Below the pieces are notes generated by a model. It did no database searches and had not been told where the DNA came from. It saw only the letters and a program-made list of their open reading frames with translations. From NCBI RefSeq assembly GCF_042686195.1, contig NZ_JBHUOQ010000003.1, positions 62,001-126,000 on the forward strand: a DNA stretch of 64,000 bases, given 5' to 3'. A program made the translations under genes and the position numbers. This stretch comes from Corticicoccus populi (lineage in GTDB: Bacteria; Bacillota; Bacilli; Staphylococcales; Salinicoccaceae). Positions 25,110 to 34,554 of the stretch are shown here, piece after piece (within the stretch, counting starts at the first letter, position 1; each line of letters begins with the position of its first letter).

Positions 25110-27062
25110 GTGACTAAAGCAGACATCAAAGATATATTTAAAATTAAATCAACAGCTTCTCCGAAAGCTGTCCCGAACTCTGAAGCGGTGACCTATCTGA
25201 TGACTCAGATTGATGAGGAGAAGAATGATTACACCACACACCTTTACAAATATAATCAGCATGAGTCGGTTCAACTGACCTACAAAAACGAGCGTATCAG
25301 TAATGTCGATCATTCCAGAGACGGTGATGTGACTTTATTTATCTCAAAAGGAGAAAATGACAAACAGCAGATATTTCTTCTGCGTGCTGCAGGCGGCGAG
25401 CGTGAACAGTTAACACATGAAGAAGACGGTGTGAACAGTGCGTTCTTTTCAAATGACGGCAGTAAAATTTACTACCATGTATCCAGTGAACCTGAGAAAA
25501 AAGAAGACACTGAAGATGACAGACCTGAACCTGTAGTCATCGATCGGATGAAATATAAGGCGGACAGTGCAGGTCTTTTAAAAGAAAAGTATCAGTCGGT
25601 GAAAGTCATCAACTTAAAAAACAGAGAAACGGATGTATTATTTGAAGGCAGAGAAAATTATGCGCTGGAAGCGGTGATTGGCGAGGATACTTATATTTAT
25701 TCGACGGATAAAAGTGAGGATTCCGATTTTAATTTTTCAGCTGAACTCTATATACAATCCGGAGACAGAGACCCCGAGCAGATTCCGACAGAAGGCGGAT
25801 ATGTTGCGCACGTGGATGTATCGCCGGACGATAAAAAGCTGCTCCTCACAGAGCACAGCCGGGAATTTGAAAATGCCACACACGGTACAGTATATCTGTA
25901 CGATATTGAAACCGGCGGGAAAAAGAATTTAACAGGGCACCTGGATAAGCCGGTCGGTGACTATGTGGCACAGGATACCCAGCAGTCTGCTGAACTGAAC
26001 CCGACAAAATGGATTTCCGAAGAAGAATTTTTATTCATCCTGTCGGAAGACGGGAGCGTCAACCTATATAAAGGAGATATTTCAGGCGGAGTGACGGAAG
26101 TATACAAGGGCCGTCATTATATTTACGGGCTTGATGCTGTTGAGATGCATGCATATATTACTGTTTCAACACCGACTCACCCAGGCGAGCTCTTTAAAGT
26201 GGATCTCCGGACACATGAAGTGACGGCACTGACTGCCCACAATAAGTTTTATGTGGAGGAGACTGAACTTGTCAGTCCGGAAAGTATTGCGTATGAAAGT
26301 ACAGACGGTACGACAGTCCACGGCTGGTTTATGAAGCCGTCGGGCTTTAAAAAAGATATGAAATATCCCATGATTACAAATATTCACGGCGGGCCGCATG
26401 CATTTTATGCGAACAGCTTTTTCCATGAAATGCAGGTGCTTTCAGGTCTTGGATATGCGGTGCTTTATGTGAATCCGAGAGGATCGCATAGTTACTCACA
26501 GGCGTTTGTCGACGCGGTGCGCGGGGATTACGGCAACGGAGATTATAAGGATATTATGGCCGGGGTGGATTATGTCACAGGCAGATATGACTGGATTGAT
26601 ACAGATAACCTAGGTGTGACAGGCGGTTCATACGGCGGCTTCATGACAAACTGGATTGTCGGGCACACCAACCGTTTTAAAGCAGCAGTCACACAAAGAA
26701 GTATATGTAACTGGGTCAGCTTCAGAGGTGTATCTGATATCGGCTATTATTTTACGGATTGGCAGATTCAGGCGGAATTCAGCGATATCGAAAAATTATG
26801 GCATCATTCACCGATTAAATATGTCGATGAAATTCAGACACCGCTGCTGATTTTACACAGTGAACGTGACTTCCGCTGTCCGGTGGAACAGGCGGAACAG
26901 CTTTATATTGCGCTTAAATACCAGAAGAAGAATACCCGTCTCGTCAGATTCCCTGACGCCGACCACAATTTATCGAGAACCGGGAAACCGAACCTTAGAA
27001 TTGAGCGTCTCAAGCATTTAACAGGGTGGTTTGAAGACAGACTGGAGAAGAGTGACGTATGA
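25110..27062 (+). CDS. S9 family prolyl oligopeptidase / acylaminoacyl-peptidase
   Basis: A 650-residue serine peptidase with an N-terminal beta-propeller (about residues 30-380) and a C-terminal alpha/beta-hydrolase. The catalytic triad is visible: Ser507 in GGSYGGFM, Asp587 in HSERDFRCP and His619 in ADHNLSR. No signal peptide, so it acts in the cytoplasm on short or acylated peptides. Start is GTG 25110, 6 nt after AAGGGGGAA, which itself lies in the arm of a terminator hairpin. It overlaps the isoaspartyl dipeptidase gene (ATGA), making a peptide-degradation pair. Confidence 0.95.
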   Translation: MTKADIKDIFKIKSTASPKAVPNSEAVTYLMTQIDEEKNDYTTHLYKYNQHESVQLTYKNERISNVDHSRDGDVTLFISKGENDKQQIFLLRAAGGEREQLTHEEDGVNSAFFSNDGSKIYYHVSSEPEKKEDTEDDRPEPVVIDRMKYKADSAGLLKEKYQSVKVINLKNRETDVLFEGRENYALEAVIGEDTYIYSTDKSEDSDFNFSAELYIQSGDRDPEQIPTEGGYVAHVDVSPDDKKLLLTEHSREFENATHGTVYLYDIETGGKKNLTGHLDKPVGDYVAQDTQQSAELNPTKWISEEEFLFILSEDGSVNLYKGDISGGVTEVYKGRHYIYGLDAVEMHAYITVSTPTHPGELFKVDLRTHEVTALTAHNKFYVEETELVSPESIAYESTDGTTVHGWFMKPSGFKKDMKYPMITNIHGGPHAFYANSFFHEMQVLSGLGYAVLYVNPRGSHSYSQAFVDAVRGDYGNGDYKDIMAGVDYVTGRYDWIDTDNLGVTGGSYGGFMTNWIVGHTNRFKAAVTQRSICNWVSFRGVSDIGYYFTDWQIQAEFSDIEKLWHHSPIKYVDEIQTPLLILHSERDFRCPVEQAEQLYIALKYQKKNTRLVRFPDADHNLSRTGKPNLRIERLKHLTGWFEDRLEKSDV

Positions 27063-28210
27063 TTATTTTAATTACAGATGCACATGTATTTAATCCGGAA
27101 GATAAGGGAATTAATGATGTCTTAATTGTCGGCGGTAAAGTGGTTGATATTTCCCGGGAAATAGATGTAGAACAGTATTTAAAATTAAATATACCGGTAA
27201 ACATTATAGCGGGGGAAGGAAAAATTTTAACCCCCGGCTTCATTGACCCGCACGTACATCTCATCGGCGGCGGCGGTGAGGGTGGATATCACACAAGAAC
27301 ACCCGAGACACATATTACTGATTTTGTGAATGCAGGTATCACGACGGCTGTCGGACTTCTTGGCACAGATAAATCAAGCAGGCATCTGGAGTCGCTGTAC
27401 GCAAAGACTAAGGCATTGACTAAAGAAGGTATGACAGCATTGATGTATACGGGAAACTATCAGCTCCCGGTACCGACGATTACAGGGTCGATTGAGAAAG
27501 ATATTTATTTTATAGATACGGTTATCGGTACTGCGGAAGTTGCAGTCAGTGACCACCGCTCAAGCCAGCCGACAACTGAGGAACTGTCGAAAGTGGTTGC
27601 TGAAACTCGTGTCGGCGGCATGACGAGCGGTAAAGCGGGCGTCACTCATTTTCATACCGGCGGCGGAAAGAAAGGATTGAGTCAGCTTTTTGAGCTGCTG
27701 GACAACTATGATCTGCCGCCGTCCAATATTTATCCGACACATGTTAACCGGACAAGGAATTTAATTACAGAAAGTGCGGCACTAACGGGCCGTGGTGTCA
27801 CTGTAGATATGACGGTGGGAGAAAACATTATGGAAGATGTCAGGGAGTTCATAAATGATGGCGGAAGCATGGATTTATTAACGCTGTCCTCAGACGGCAA
27901 CGGAAGTCTGCCGGTGTTCAACAGTGACGGCTCTCTGTCCCATCTTGATGTGGCGAAGCCTGAAACACTTTTAATAGGTGTGGTTGAAATGTGGAAGGAA
28001 GGCGCAGTGCCTTTTGAAACGATACTGAAAACAGTGACCGTGAACACAGCAGAAGTGCTGCAGCTTCCGGATAAGGGCAGAGTCTCTCCTATGTATGATG
28101 CGGATGTATTACTGTTTGATTCTGACTATCAGCTGGATACAGTAATCGCAGGCGGTGAGGTATTAAAGCAGTACGGGAGCACAATAGTTAAAGGGACATT
28201 CAGTAAATAA
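27059..28210 (+). CDS. iadA: Beta-aspartyl-peptidase (isoaspartyl dipeptidase)
   Basis: A 383-residue amidohydrolase-superfamily dipeptidase that removes isoaspartate from damaged or digested peptides. DPHVHLIGGGGEGGYHTRTPE carries the binuclear zinc HxH (His65, His67) and substrate loop typical of IadA. Later metal residues occur in PTHVNRTRNL and LSSDGNGSLP. It overlaps the S9 peptidase stop by four bases, so the two are translated together: the S9 enzyme releases small peptides and IadA clears isoaspartyl dipeptides. Confidence 0.94.
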   Translation: MIILITDAHVFNPEDKGINDVLIVGGKVVDISREIDVEQYLKLNIPVNIIAGEGKILTPGFIDPHVHLIGGGGEGGYHTRTPETHITDFVNAGITTAVGLLGTDKSSRHLESLYAKTKALTKEGMTALMYTGNYQLPVPTITGSIEKDIYFIDTVIGTAEVAVSDHRSSQPTTEELSKVVAETRVGGMTSGKAGVTHFHTGGGKKGLSQLFELLDNYDLPPSNIYPTHVNRTRNLITESAALTGRGVTVDMTVGENIMEDVREFINDGGSMDLLTLSSDGNGSLPVFNSDGSLSHLDVAKPETLLIGVVEMWKEGAVPFETILKTVTVNTAEVLQLPDKGRVSPMYDADVLLFDSDYQLDTVIAGGEVLKQYGSTIVKGTFSK

Positions 28211-28211
28211 A

Positions 28212-28238
28212 AAACCGCCGGTGAGGCGGCGGTTTAAA
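28212..28238. terminator. Bidirectional terminator between iadA and the Yip1-like gene
   Basis: AAACCGCC and GGCGGTTT pair perfectly; the minus strand continues into TTTTTTATTTA, the plus strand has a shorter tract. Confidence 0.8.
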
Positions 28239-28247
28239 TCATTACGG

Positions 28248-28850
28248 CTACAGCCATAAGAGTAAGATATCGACTGTATCCCAGACCCGGAATAATAAAA
28301 AGGTCATCGCATGTATGATGAGCACACATAAAATAATCGGCCAGAATACATCAATCGGTTCCTTTTTTAATGTCAGGAACAACAGTATTGCCGGATACAG
28401 GTTTGTAAGTGTCAGTATAATGATAATGGATATTCCGAACATGATTCTGAGCGGACCAATCGGGATATCTGCGATATAGTGGCCGCCGATAACCGTGAAA
28501 TAAAGCAGTACAGCGACAGTAAAAATGACTGTACCGAAAAGCGCGTAATAGGAGTATATTGTAATTATAGACACGGTTCTTTTTCTGAAAAATTTGATGA
28601 AAAAATAAAGAATGATAATATTTGAGTTGATAAAAATCAGCAGTATCAGTGACTGGATGACCAGACTTTGAAAAATATGGTCGAAAGCGTATATCTCATA
28701 GCTGAACAAATCGATCCCTACTAAATAACCGAATGCCCCGAGAATGATAGAATATATCATCAACAGTGATACAGACATAAACGGGGGAAGAGAGAAACCG
28801 TCATCGAAATTGGTATGCAGTTTTTTAAAGTTATGAAGTATGTATTTCAT
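28248..28850 (-). CDS. Multi-span membrane protein, possibly Yip1-like
   Basis: A 200-residue protein with a soluble N-terminal stretch of about 25 residues and then six strongly hydrophobic helices. The general layout (SLLMIYSIILGAFGYL, AFDHIFQSLVIQSL, LYPAILLFLTLK) resembles Yip1-domain proteins of Firmicutes, but no residue signature decides it. Monocistronic on the minus strand, convergent with iadA. Function unknown. Confidence 0.7.
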   Translation of the reverse strand: MKYILHNFKKLHTNFDDGFSLPPFMSVSLLMIYSIILGAFGYLVGIDLFSYEIYAFDHIFQSLVIQSLILLIFINSNIIILYFFIKFFRKRTVSIITIYSYYALFGTVIFTVAVLLYFTVIGGHYIADIPIGPLRIMFGISIIIILTLTNLYPAILLFLTLKKEPIDVFWPIILCVLIIHAMTFLLFRVWDTVDILLLWL

Positions 28851-28967
28851 GGGATATCCACTCGTTCACCTTTATATATTCGCTTTCAATCGTATCACAA
28901 GAATGAAAAAATGAGAATTTATTGATATTGTTGATTAAGAGCACATTAATGAAAGGATGTACTAGAA

Positions 28968-30074
28968 ATGGCAAATAAATTTGAAAACAGAATAGAGAAA
29001 CTCTCAAACACTGTGGATACGGATATTGTATTTATTACGGACCCGGTGAATATTTTTTATTTTACAGGATGTTTCATAAATCCTCATGAGCGACTCCTTG
29101 TGTTGATCGCAGACACTGATACAAGGGAAACAACACTGGTGTTCCCTGCGCTGGATCAGGAAGTCGTTAATCAGTCAGCGACTGTAACACATCACCTGCC
29201 CCATAAAGACGGCGATAATCCATTCAGTTTGATTTTTGACGTATTCAACAGTAAAAAGTCAGTTGCGGTGGAAGGCAGCCATCTTACGTATGACCGGTAC
29301 TTAAGTCTGCTGGATCACTTCAATCCGGAAGGTATTCATCGTGCGGATGATGAACTGAATGCCCTACGCGGAATTAAAAATGACGAAGACCGTGAAAAAC
29401 TTCAGGAAGCAGTGGATATTACTGAAAAGGCACTGTTTGATTTAACTGAATGGGGTGTTATTGGAAAGTCGGAAAAAGAAATTTCCGAGTATCTCGTGAC
29501 GCAGTTTAAATCTTACGGTGCAGTCGATGTATCATTCGGTCCGCTTGTTTTGACCGGTGAAAACTCCGCACTGCCGCATGGTGTGTCAGGGGATACGACA
29601 GTAAAAGAAGGAGATTTTCTCCTGATTGACTGCGGTGTCATCACAAAAGACCGCTATGTTTCTGATATGACACGGACTTTTATTATCGGGGAACCGACAA
29701 CAGAACAGCGGAAGATTTATGAGACTGTTCTGGAGGCGAATATCGCAAGTATTGAGGTCAGTACTGCCGGAACAGAAATGAGAAAACTGGATAATTCCGC
29801 AAGGGATATTATTGAAAATGCAGGGTACGGAGAGTACTTCACCCACCGAATCGGTCACGGCATCGGTATCGGTCTCCACGAGCAGCCGTCACTGGACCAT
29901 CAGAATAAAACACCACTTCAGGCGGGGCACGTGATTACAATTGAACCCGGGATATACCAGGCCGGATACGGCGGTGTGAGAATTGAAGACGGCATTATTG
30001 TGACAGAAGACGGTGCACCGTATAATTTTAATCGTTTCCCAAAAAATATAGACTCAATTATTTTATCTAAATAA
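28968..30074 (+). CDS. M24 family Xaa-Pro dipeptidase/aminopeptidase
   Basis: A 368-residue pita-bread metallopeptidase. A creatinase-like N-terminal domain (FITDPVNIFYFTGC) precedes the catalytic domain with all five metal ligands: Asp221 (LIDCGV), Asp233 (SDMTRTF), His297 (RIGHGIG), Glu326 (TIEPGIY) and Glu340 (RIEDGI). It removes amino acids from proline-containing peptides in the cytoplasm. GAAAGGATG precedes ATG 28968. With the S9, IadA and three M20 genes it adds to the peptide-catabolism theme of this window. Confidence 0.95.
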   Translation: MANKFENRIEKLSNTVDTDIVFITDPVNIFYFTGCFINPHERLLVLIADTDTRETTLVFPALDQEVVNQSATVTHHLPHKDGDNPFSLIFDVFNSKKSVAVEGSHLTYDRYLSLLDHFNPEGIHRADDELNALRGIKNDEDREKLQEAVDITEKALFDLTEWGVIGKSEKEISEYLVTQFKSYGAVDVSFGPLVLTGENSALPHGVSGDTTVKEGDFLLIDCGVITKDRYVSDMTRTFIIGEPTTEQRKIYETVLEANIASIEVSTAGTEMRKLDNSARDIIENAGYGEYFTHRIGHGIGIGLHEQPSLDHQNKTPLQAGHVITIEPGIYQAGYGGVRIEDGIIVTEDGAPYNFNRFPKNIDSIILSK

Positions 30075-30083
30075 TTGAGTCAG

Positions 30084-30115
30084 AGGCGTTCTTTATTAAA
30101 TAAGAACGTCTTTTT
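30084..30115 (+). terminator. Terminator after the M24 peptidase
   Basis: AGGCGTTCTT pairs with AAGAACGTCT (one G-T) and runs into five T. Confidence 0.9.
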
Positions 30116-30201
30116 ATCATTTTATCCGTGATCCCTTTAGTTTGAGGCATATTTTAGTGTAAACTGAAGATAAATATTAGAGAAATTTCATGAGGTGGCA
30201 T

Positions 30202-31611
30202 ATGGATTTAAGAACATTTTTTGAACGCTATACATTAGAGCATGAAATTGTCAGGGCGAATTTAATCAATGCAGCGTCTTTTGACAGTCAGGAATCGTTT
30301 ATTGATTTCAAAATGCAGGAAATCAGTGATGAATCCCGGCTTTTTAATATTGCCCGGCATATGTCAGTCACCGAAACTAAATTGATTAAGAACTTATATC
30401 AAAGTACACCGGATGATGAAATGTTGTACAGGGTAAACTACAATGTTGAATCATATGCGGCACTGGTTGATGCGCAGTTCATTTTAGAGGATGAGAACAA
30501 TGCCGGCATGATTCACAGTGATATCGTCAGCGCCTTATATCAGGCTTCTGCCGCCTCCGGAATTCTGCCGGTTCAAGATATGTATGTTAAAGGTGAAGAT
30601 GCACTGCCAGAGTATGAGCTGTCACAGCTTAAGGAGATTTATACGGGGCCGATATACTGGTTTTATAATAATTTTAAGTTTACAGAGCTTAGAAAAATAC
30701 TGTCCAGACTGAATGTGAAGCCGGACGGCCGCTACAAAGAAGATTATATTAAGCAGTTAACACCGCTTTTAACCAATCCTGAATATTTAAAGCGTGCACT
30801 TTTAACGATTGAAGAAAACGAATATCAGGTCATCTGCAGTCATGTGAAAAACAGCTTGAATATTTACAGAAAGCATTCGCGCTGGGCTGCTGCGAAAAAG
30901 ACGGGTCTTCTGGTGGAAGTGTCGAGGGATTATCTGGCGATGCATGAGGATGTATTGAACACTTTGAAAAAAATAGATTTTAAGAAACTGGATCAGGAAA
31001 GAGCACATGAAATGCATCTTCATGTCGATGATTACAATGCCTACCATCTGGAACTTAAGATCCCTTTTGAAGACAGTGATATTATCCGGGAAGTCTACAT
31101 GCCGACAGGCATGAATTTTTATGAATTCGAACGTGTCATTAAAGAAGCCATGGGGTGGAAAATTAATTCAGATTCTTATTTTGATGCAGAAAATATTCGT
31201 ATATACAGTACGGAGTTTGAAGCCCGGAACAGCGGAGAGTTCCGTTCTATGATTGCGAGTTACACTCAGATTGATGCGGTTTTTGACAACTCCGGACGGC
31301 TCGTTTATGAGTATAATCCGGGTGCCGGTTACAGTGTGAACGTGTCATTGAAGCGGTTGATTAATATTGACCGGAAAATGCCGCAGATTACTGCCTACAG
31401 CGGACCGGTACCGGTGGATAATATTGGCGGTATAGATCAACTCGGGTATGTGTTAAACGTGCTTAATGACCCCGGACATGGGTCATATATTCCAATTTAT
31501 CAGAAAGCACACAGTCTGAACTACAGAACCCGCTACCCGAAACGTGCGATTAATAAAAGGCTCGCACAGATATTTAATAAGTCATATCCGGTTACAGAAT
31601 TTAACGAATGA
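30202..31611 (+). CDS. Uncharacterised protein with C-terminal pRiA4b ORF-3-like domain
   Basis: A 469-residue soluble protein. The C-terminal part (about 275-440) reads as a divergent pRiA4b ORF-3-like domain: a first strand, then REVYMPTGMNFYEFERVIKEAMGW, then YEYNPGAGYSVNVSLK and YSGPVPVDNIGGIDQLG, closing with RYPKRAINKRLAQIF. The N-terminal 270 residues are helical and unlike anything I know. A paralogue with the same two-part build lies at 45729-47156. ATG 30202 follows GAGGTGG. The domain is often seen near mobile DNA and DNA-binding proteins, but no function has been shown. No transposon ends are seen here. Confidence 0.75.
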   Translation: MDLRTFFERYTLEHEIVRANLINAASFDSQESFIDFKMQEISDESRLFNIARHMSVTETKLIKNLYQSTPDDEMLYRVNYNVESYAALVDAQFILEDENNAGMIHSDIVSALYQASAASGILPVQDMYVKGEDALPEYELSQLKEIYTGPIYWFYNNFKFTELRKILSRLNVKPDGRYKEDYIKQLTPLLTNPEYLKRALLTIEENEYQVICSHVKNSLNIYRKHSRWAAAKKTGLLVEVSRDYLAMHEDVLNTLKKIDFKKLDQERAHEMHLHVDDYNAYHLELKIPFEDSDIIREVYMPTGMNFYEFERVIKEAMGWKINSDSYFDAENIRIYSTEFEARNSGEFRSMIASYTQIDAVFDNSGRLVYEYNPGAGYSVNVSLKRLINIDRKMPQITAYSGPVPVDNIGGIDQLGYVLNVLNDPGHGSYIPIYQKAHSLNYRTRYPKRAINKRLAQIFNKSYPVTEFNE

Positions 31612-31621
31612 AGGTAGTTAT

Positions 31622-32797
31622 ATGAAGTACAGTACAGATAGAAATCTGATTAAAGACAGCAGCAGGAAAAATATATCAAGCGGAATCATTGCGGGTACAC
31701 TTGGGATTTTCGGCCCGACAATTATGGTGATTGAAGCAGCTTCGGCCGGCGGATTTTCATACGCTGAAACAATTTCCTGGGCATATGCAGTACTGTTTTT
31801 CGGTGCTGTTCTCGGTATTGTGATGTCAATGTATTACAGAATACCGGTTGTCGGGGCGCACTCTATCACAGGCGCAGCATTTTTAGTGACAGTAACACCA
31901 CACTTTACACTGCCGGAACTGGTCGGGGCATATATTATTACCGGACTGATTATTTTATTATTTGGAATATCAGGGGCTTTCAAAAAAGTGATGAGCTGGA
32001 TACCAAAAGAGATACTGTCTGCCATGCTGGCAGGGATTATTACTACATATGTCGTCGGTCTTATTCCGGCGGTGCAGGAACTGCCGATGATTGGCATCCC
32101 GGCATTAATTGTATTTTTCATGTTGATAAAATGGGACTTAAGGATACCACCGATGCTTGGTGCGGTAATAACGAGCCTTGTGTTATTCATTATTTTAAGT
32201 GACTGGGGAAGTGTGAGTATAGGGACAGAGGCAGTTATGCCTGTGTTTGAGATCCCGTCATTCTCACTGATCGGCGCCTTGTCCATATCAATCCCGCTTG
32301 CCATACTTATTTTGAGCAATGACATTACACCTGCTGTCGGTGCACTCGAGAGACAGGAATATGAAGTGCCGACGAACCGTATGCTGACGGCAACTGGAAT
32401 TGCTTCAATCGCAGCTGCTTTCTTTGGCGGACAGTCTGCCAATGCAGCCGGAATGATGACAATTATAGCGTCGGATGAAGAAGCGGGGGATAAAGATAAA
32501 AGGTATGTCGCAGCTGTAGTCTGCAGCGGAATCCTTCTCATCGCAGGTATTTTTGCATGGGCGATTGTCCCGCTGCTTTTAGACCTCCCTGACAGCTTGA
32601 CGGCAATACTTGTCGGTTTTGTTCTGCTCGGTGTGTTCGGCTCCACCCTAAAAACAAGCTTCTCAGACCCGAAATACATGATGAGTGCAGTATTTACATT
32701 CATTATTTCAATATCCGGTGTGACGATATTTTATGTGAGTGCACCGGTGTGGGCACTTCTAATCGGTACGATTATGGCGAAAACCATGGAGAAATAG
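31622..32797 (+). CDS. BenE family (benzoate/H+ symporter-like) permease
   Basis: A 391-residue membrane carrier with about 12 helices. GIFGPTIMVIEAA near helix 1, YRIPVVGAHSITGAAFL, SNDITPAVGALERQEYEVPTNR and FFGGQSANAAGMMTIIAS match BenE, a branch of the nucleobase-ascorbate/SulP-like fold. ATG 31622 follows GAAGGTAG, 10 bp after the preceding gene, so the two are co-transcribed. Benzoate is only the family name; no aromatic catabolic genes are nearby, so the true substrate is open. Confidence 0.88.
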   Translation: MKYSTDRNLIKDSSRKNISSGIIAGTLGIFGPTIMVIEAASAGGFSYAETISWAYAVLFFGAVLGIVMSMYYRIPVVGAHSITGAAFLVTVTPHFTLPELVGAYIITGLIILLFGISGAFKKVMSWIPKEILSAMLAGIITTYVVGLIPAVQELPMIGIPALIVFFMLIKWDLRIPPMLGAVITSLVLFIILSDWGSVSIGTEAVMPVFEIPSFSLIGALSISIPLAILILSNDITPAVGALERQEYEVPTNRMLTATGIASIAAAFFGGQSANAAGMMTIIASDEEAGDKDKRYVAAVVCSGILLIAGIFAWAIVPLLLDLPDSLTAILVGFVLLGVFGSTLKTSFSDPKYMMSAVFTFIISISGVTIFYVSAPVWALLIGTIMAKTMEK

Positions 32798-32870
32798 GAT
32801 TTCGGAGTGCAGGGGATATGTAGTATCATTAACTTTATACTGAAGAAATTCGTTAGGAAAGGTGATTACA

Positions 32871-33332
32871 TTGAAAATTTATTTAGGCAGTCCTTTTTTT
32901 GATCAGGAACAGGTGGAAAGAGTGAAACGAGTGGAGGAAGCATTGGCGGAAAATCCGACAGTGACTGAAGTATTCTCCCCAAGAACGCAACAGGTTGAAC
33001 ATTTGAAGCATGGTTCTGATGAATGGCGTGAGGCAGTATATAATAATGATATTAAGCATGTCGAGTGGTGTGATGCTATTGTCGCAGTGCATGATTATGA
33101 AGAAAAATTTGTAGATGCAGGGACAGCATTTGAAATTGGGTATGCGAAGGCAAAAGAAAAGTTTGTCGTACTCTATCAGGAAAAAGATCCCGAAAAAGCA
33201 CCTGTAAATTTAATGTTGTCAGACTCACTGGATGCATACCTTCAAAGTGCAGATGCTCTGAGAAAGTATGATTTTAATAAAAAAGAAGCGATTAGATTTG
33301 AACACTACTACTTTGATGAAGTGGCAGAGTAG
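32871..33332 (+). CDS. Nucleoside 2-deoxyribosyltransferase family protein
   Basis: A 153-residue enzyme. KIYLGSPFFDQEQ at the start, WCDAIVAVHDYEE and VDAGTAFEIGYAKAKEK (with the catalytic Glu of the family) fit nucleoside 2-deoxyribosyltransferases, which swap bases on 2'-deoxyribose for salvage. The start is most likely TTG 32871 after AGGAAAGGTG; the GTG at 32862 lies inside that ribosome site. A terminator follows. Confidence 0.88.
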   Translation: MKIYLGSPFFDQEQVERVKRVEEALAENPTVTEVFSPRTQQVEHLKHGSDEWREAVYNNDIKHVEWCDAIVAVHDYEEKFVDAGTAFEIGYAKAKEKFVVLYQEKDPEKAPVNLMLSDSLDAYLQSADALRKYDFNKKEAIRFEHYYFDEVAE

Positions 33333-33350
33333 CATAGTTATTAAGAAAAG

Positions 33351-33395
33351 CAGACTGAGTACGGTAAATAAATCCGTCGTACTCAGTCTGTTTTT
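33351..33395 (+). terminator. Terminator after the deoxyribosyltransferase gene
   Basis: CAGACTGAGTACG and CGTACTCAGTCTG, 13 perfect pairs, then five T. It may also stop the convergent LacI transcript. Confidence 0.92.
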
Positions 33396-33399
33396 ATAT

Positions 33400-34410
33400 T
33401 TACTTCTCTGACAGCAGCTCTGCAGTACTGTTCCGTTTAATCAGTTCGGCACCATTAATTGTCAGGTGGGTGGACTGGGTATCTTTTTTAATAAGCTGGA
33501 CCAGGTTTTTGACTGCTTCCTGCCCCATCTCATACAAAGGCATCTTTATGGTTGTCAGAGGGGGCTGCAGTGCGTCGGCAAAAGGCACATCATGGATACT
33601 CACCAGAGAAAAATCATTTGGAATTGTTCTTCCTGCCTCATATGCTGCCCGCATCGCACCGAGTGCTGCAAGGATGCTCCCTGCAAATACTGCAGTCGGC
33701 GGTTCTTTTAAAGCAAGCAGCTTTTTCATTGCCGAGTAGCCGCTTTCTATACTGTAGGAACTTTCCTGAACATAGTCGTTAAGGATTTCGAGTTCATTCG
33801 AATGCATTGCCTGTTTATAACCGTTAAAACGGGTTTTACCTGTCCCTGTATCAAACGGACCAGTAATATGAGCTATTTTTCTGTGACCGAGCTGGATTAG
33901 ATGATCAGTGGCTAACTTTCCGGCAAATTCATCATCAAGTACAACGTAGTGATTAATGCCCGGGATCATTCTGTTAATCAGCAGAAAAGGTTTCTTTGAT
34001 TCTTGTAATTCGACTATTTCCTGATCTTCAGATTCCGAGATGGCAATCAGCAGCCCGTCGGTCCTGCCTTCAATTAAATGAGAAAATTTATTATGTTCGG
34101 TTCCTTTTTGTTTCATACTGTAGACCATTAAGTTATATCCTTCTTTTGCTGCCTGGTCTTCTGCCCCGTGGATAATTTCGGAATAAACGGGATTGGCAAA
34201 ATCGGGAATTACCATACCGAGCATTTTTGTTTCATTGCGTTTGAGATTTTGAGCAGAGCGGTTTGGGAAATAATTTAATTCCTTAACAGTTTCCAAAATT
34301 CTTTCACGTGTGGAATCTTTAATTTTTAATGTCTGGTCTTTATTCAGCACTCTGGAGACGACTGTAGGGTGCACGCCGGCTCTTTTTGCCACATCTTTAA
34401 TTGTAGTCAT
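33400..34410 (-). CDS. LacI family transcriptional regulator
   Basis: A 336-residue repressor. The N-terminal helix-turn-helix and hinge are textbook: TIKDVAKRAGVHPTVVSRVL, then ERILETVKELNYFPNRSAQNLK. The rest is a periplasmic-binding-like effector domain (GMVIPDFANPVYSEI, GRTDGLLIA, FSLVSIHDVPFADALQPPLTT). It is divergent from the lyase/transporter operon, whose leader holds two copies of a palindromic, CG-centred 16-mer, the typical LacI operator. It most likely represses that operon; the inducer would be the lyase substrate. Confidence 0.93.
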   Translation of the reverse strand: MTTIKDVAKRAGVHPTVVSRVLNKDQTLKIKDSTRERILETVKELNYFPNRSAQNLKRNETKMLGMVIPDFANPVYSEIIHGAEDQAAKEGYNLMVYSMKQKGTEHNKFSHLIEGRTDGLLIAISESEDQEIVELQESKKPFLLINRMIPGINHYVVLDDEFAGKLATDHLIQLGHRKIAHITGPFDTGTGKTRFNGYKQAMHSNELEILNDYVQESSYSIESGYSAMKKLLALKEPPTAVFAGSILAALGAMRAAYEAGRTIPNDFSLVSIHDVPFADALQPPLTTIKMPLYEMGQEAVKNLVQLIKKDTQSTHLTINGAELIKRNSTAELLSEK

Positions 34411-34479
34411 TTTTACATTCCACCAATCTTTTCACTTTATATAATTATATAAATAATATGTGTTTTTTTCAAAATACAT

Positions 34480-34508
34480 TTGACAAATAAATGAAAACGC
34501 TTTAAAGT
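34480..34508 (+). promoter_or_regulatory. Promoter of the lyase/transporter operon with cre
   Basis: Perfect TTGACA (34480-34485), 17-bp spacer, TAAAGT (34503-34508). ATGAAAACGCTTTAAA at 34491-34506 fits the cre consensus at 15 of 16 positions and covers the spacer and -10, so CcpA should repress here. Confidence 0.65.
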
Positions 34509-34520
34509 GTAAATACACAA

Positions 34521-34536
34521 AGGAAAACGATTTCCT
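34521..34536 (+). promoter_or_regulatory. LacI-type operator, copy 1
   Basis: AGGAAAACGATTTCCT, a CG-centred imperfect palindrome just downstream of the inferred transcription start. An identical copy lies 34 bp further on. Confidence 0.75.
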
Positions 34537-34554
34537 TATTTATTTTTATTTTAA

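Noticed and set aside
31834..32703. A 289-residue open frame antisense to the BenE-like gene
   Set aside because: Composition (Ile/Ser/Pro/Thr rich) is the reverse image of transmembrane codons; no start signals and no conserved motif.
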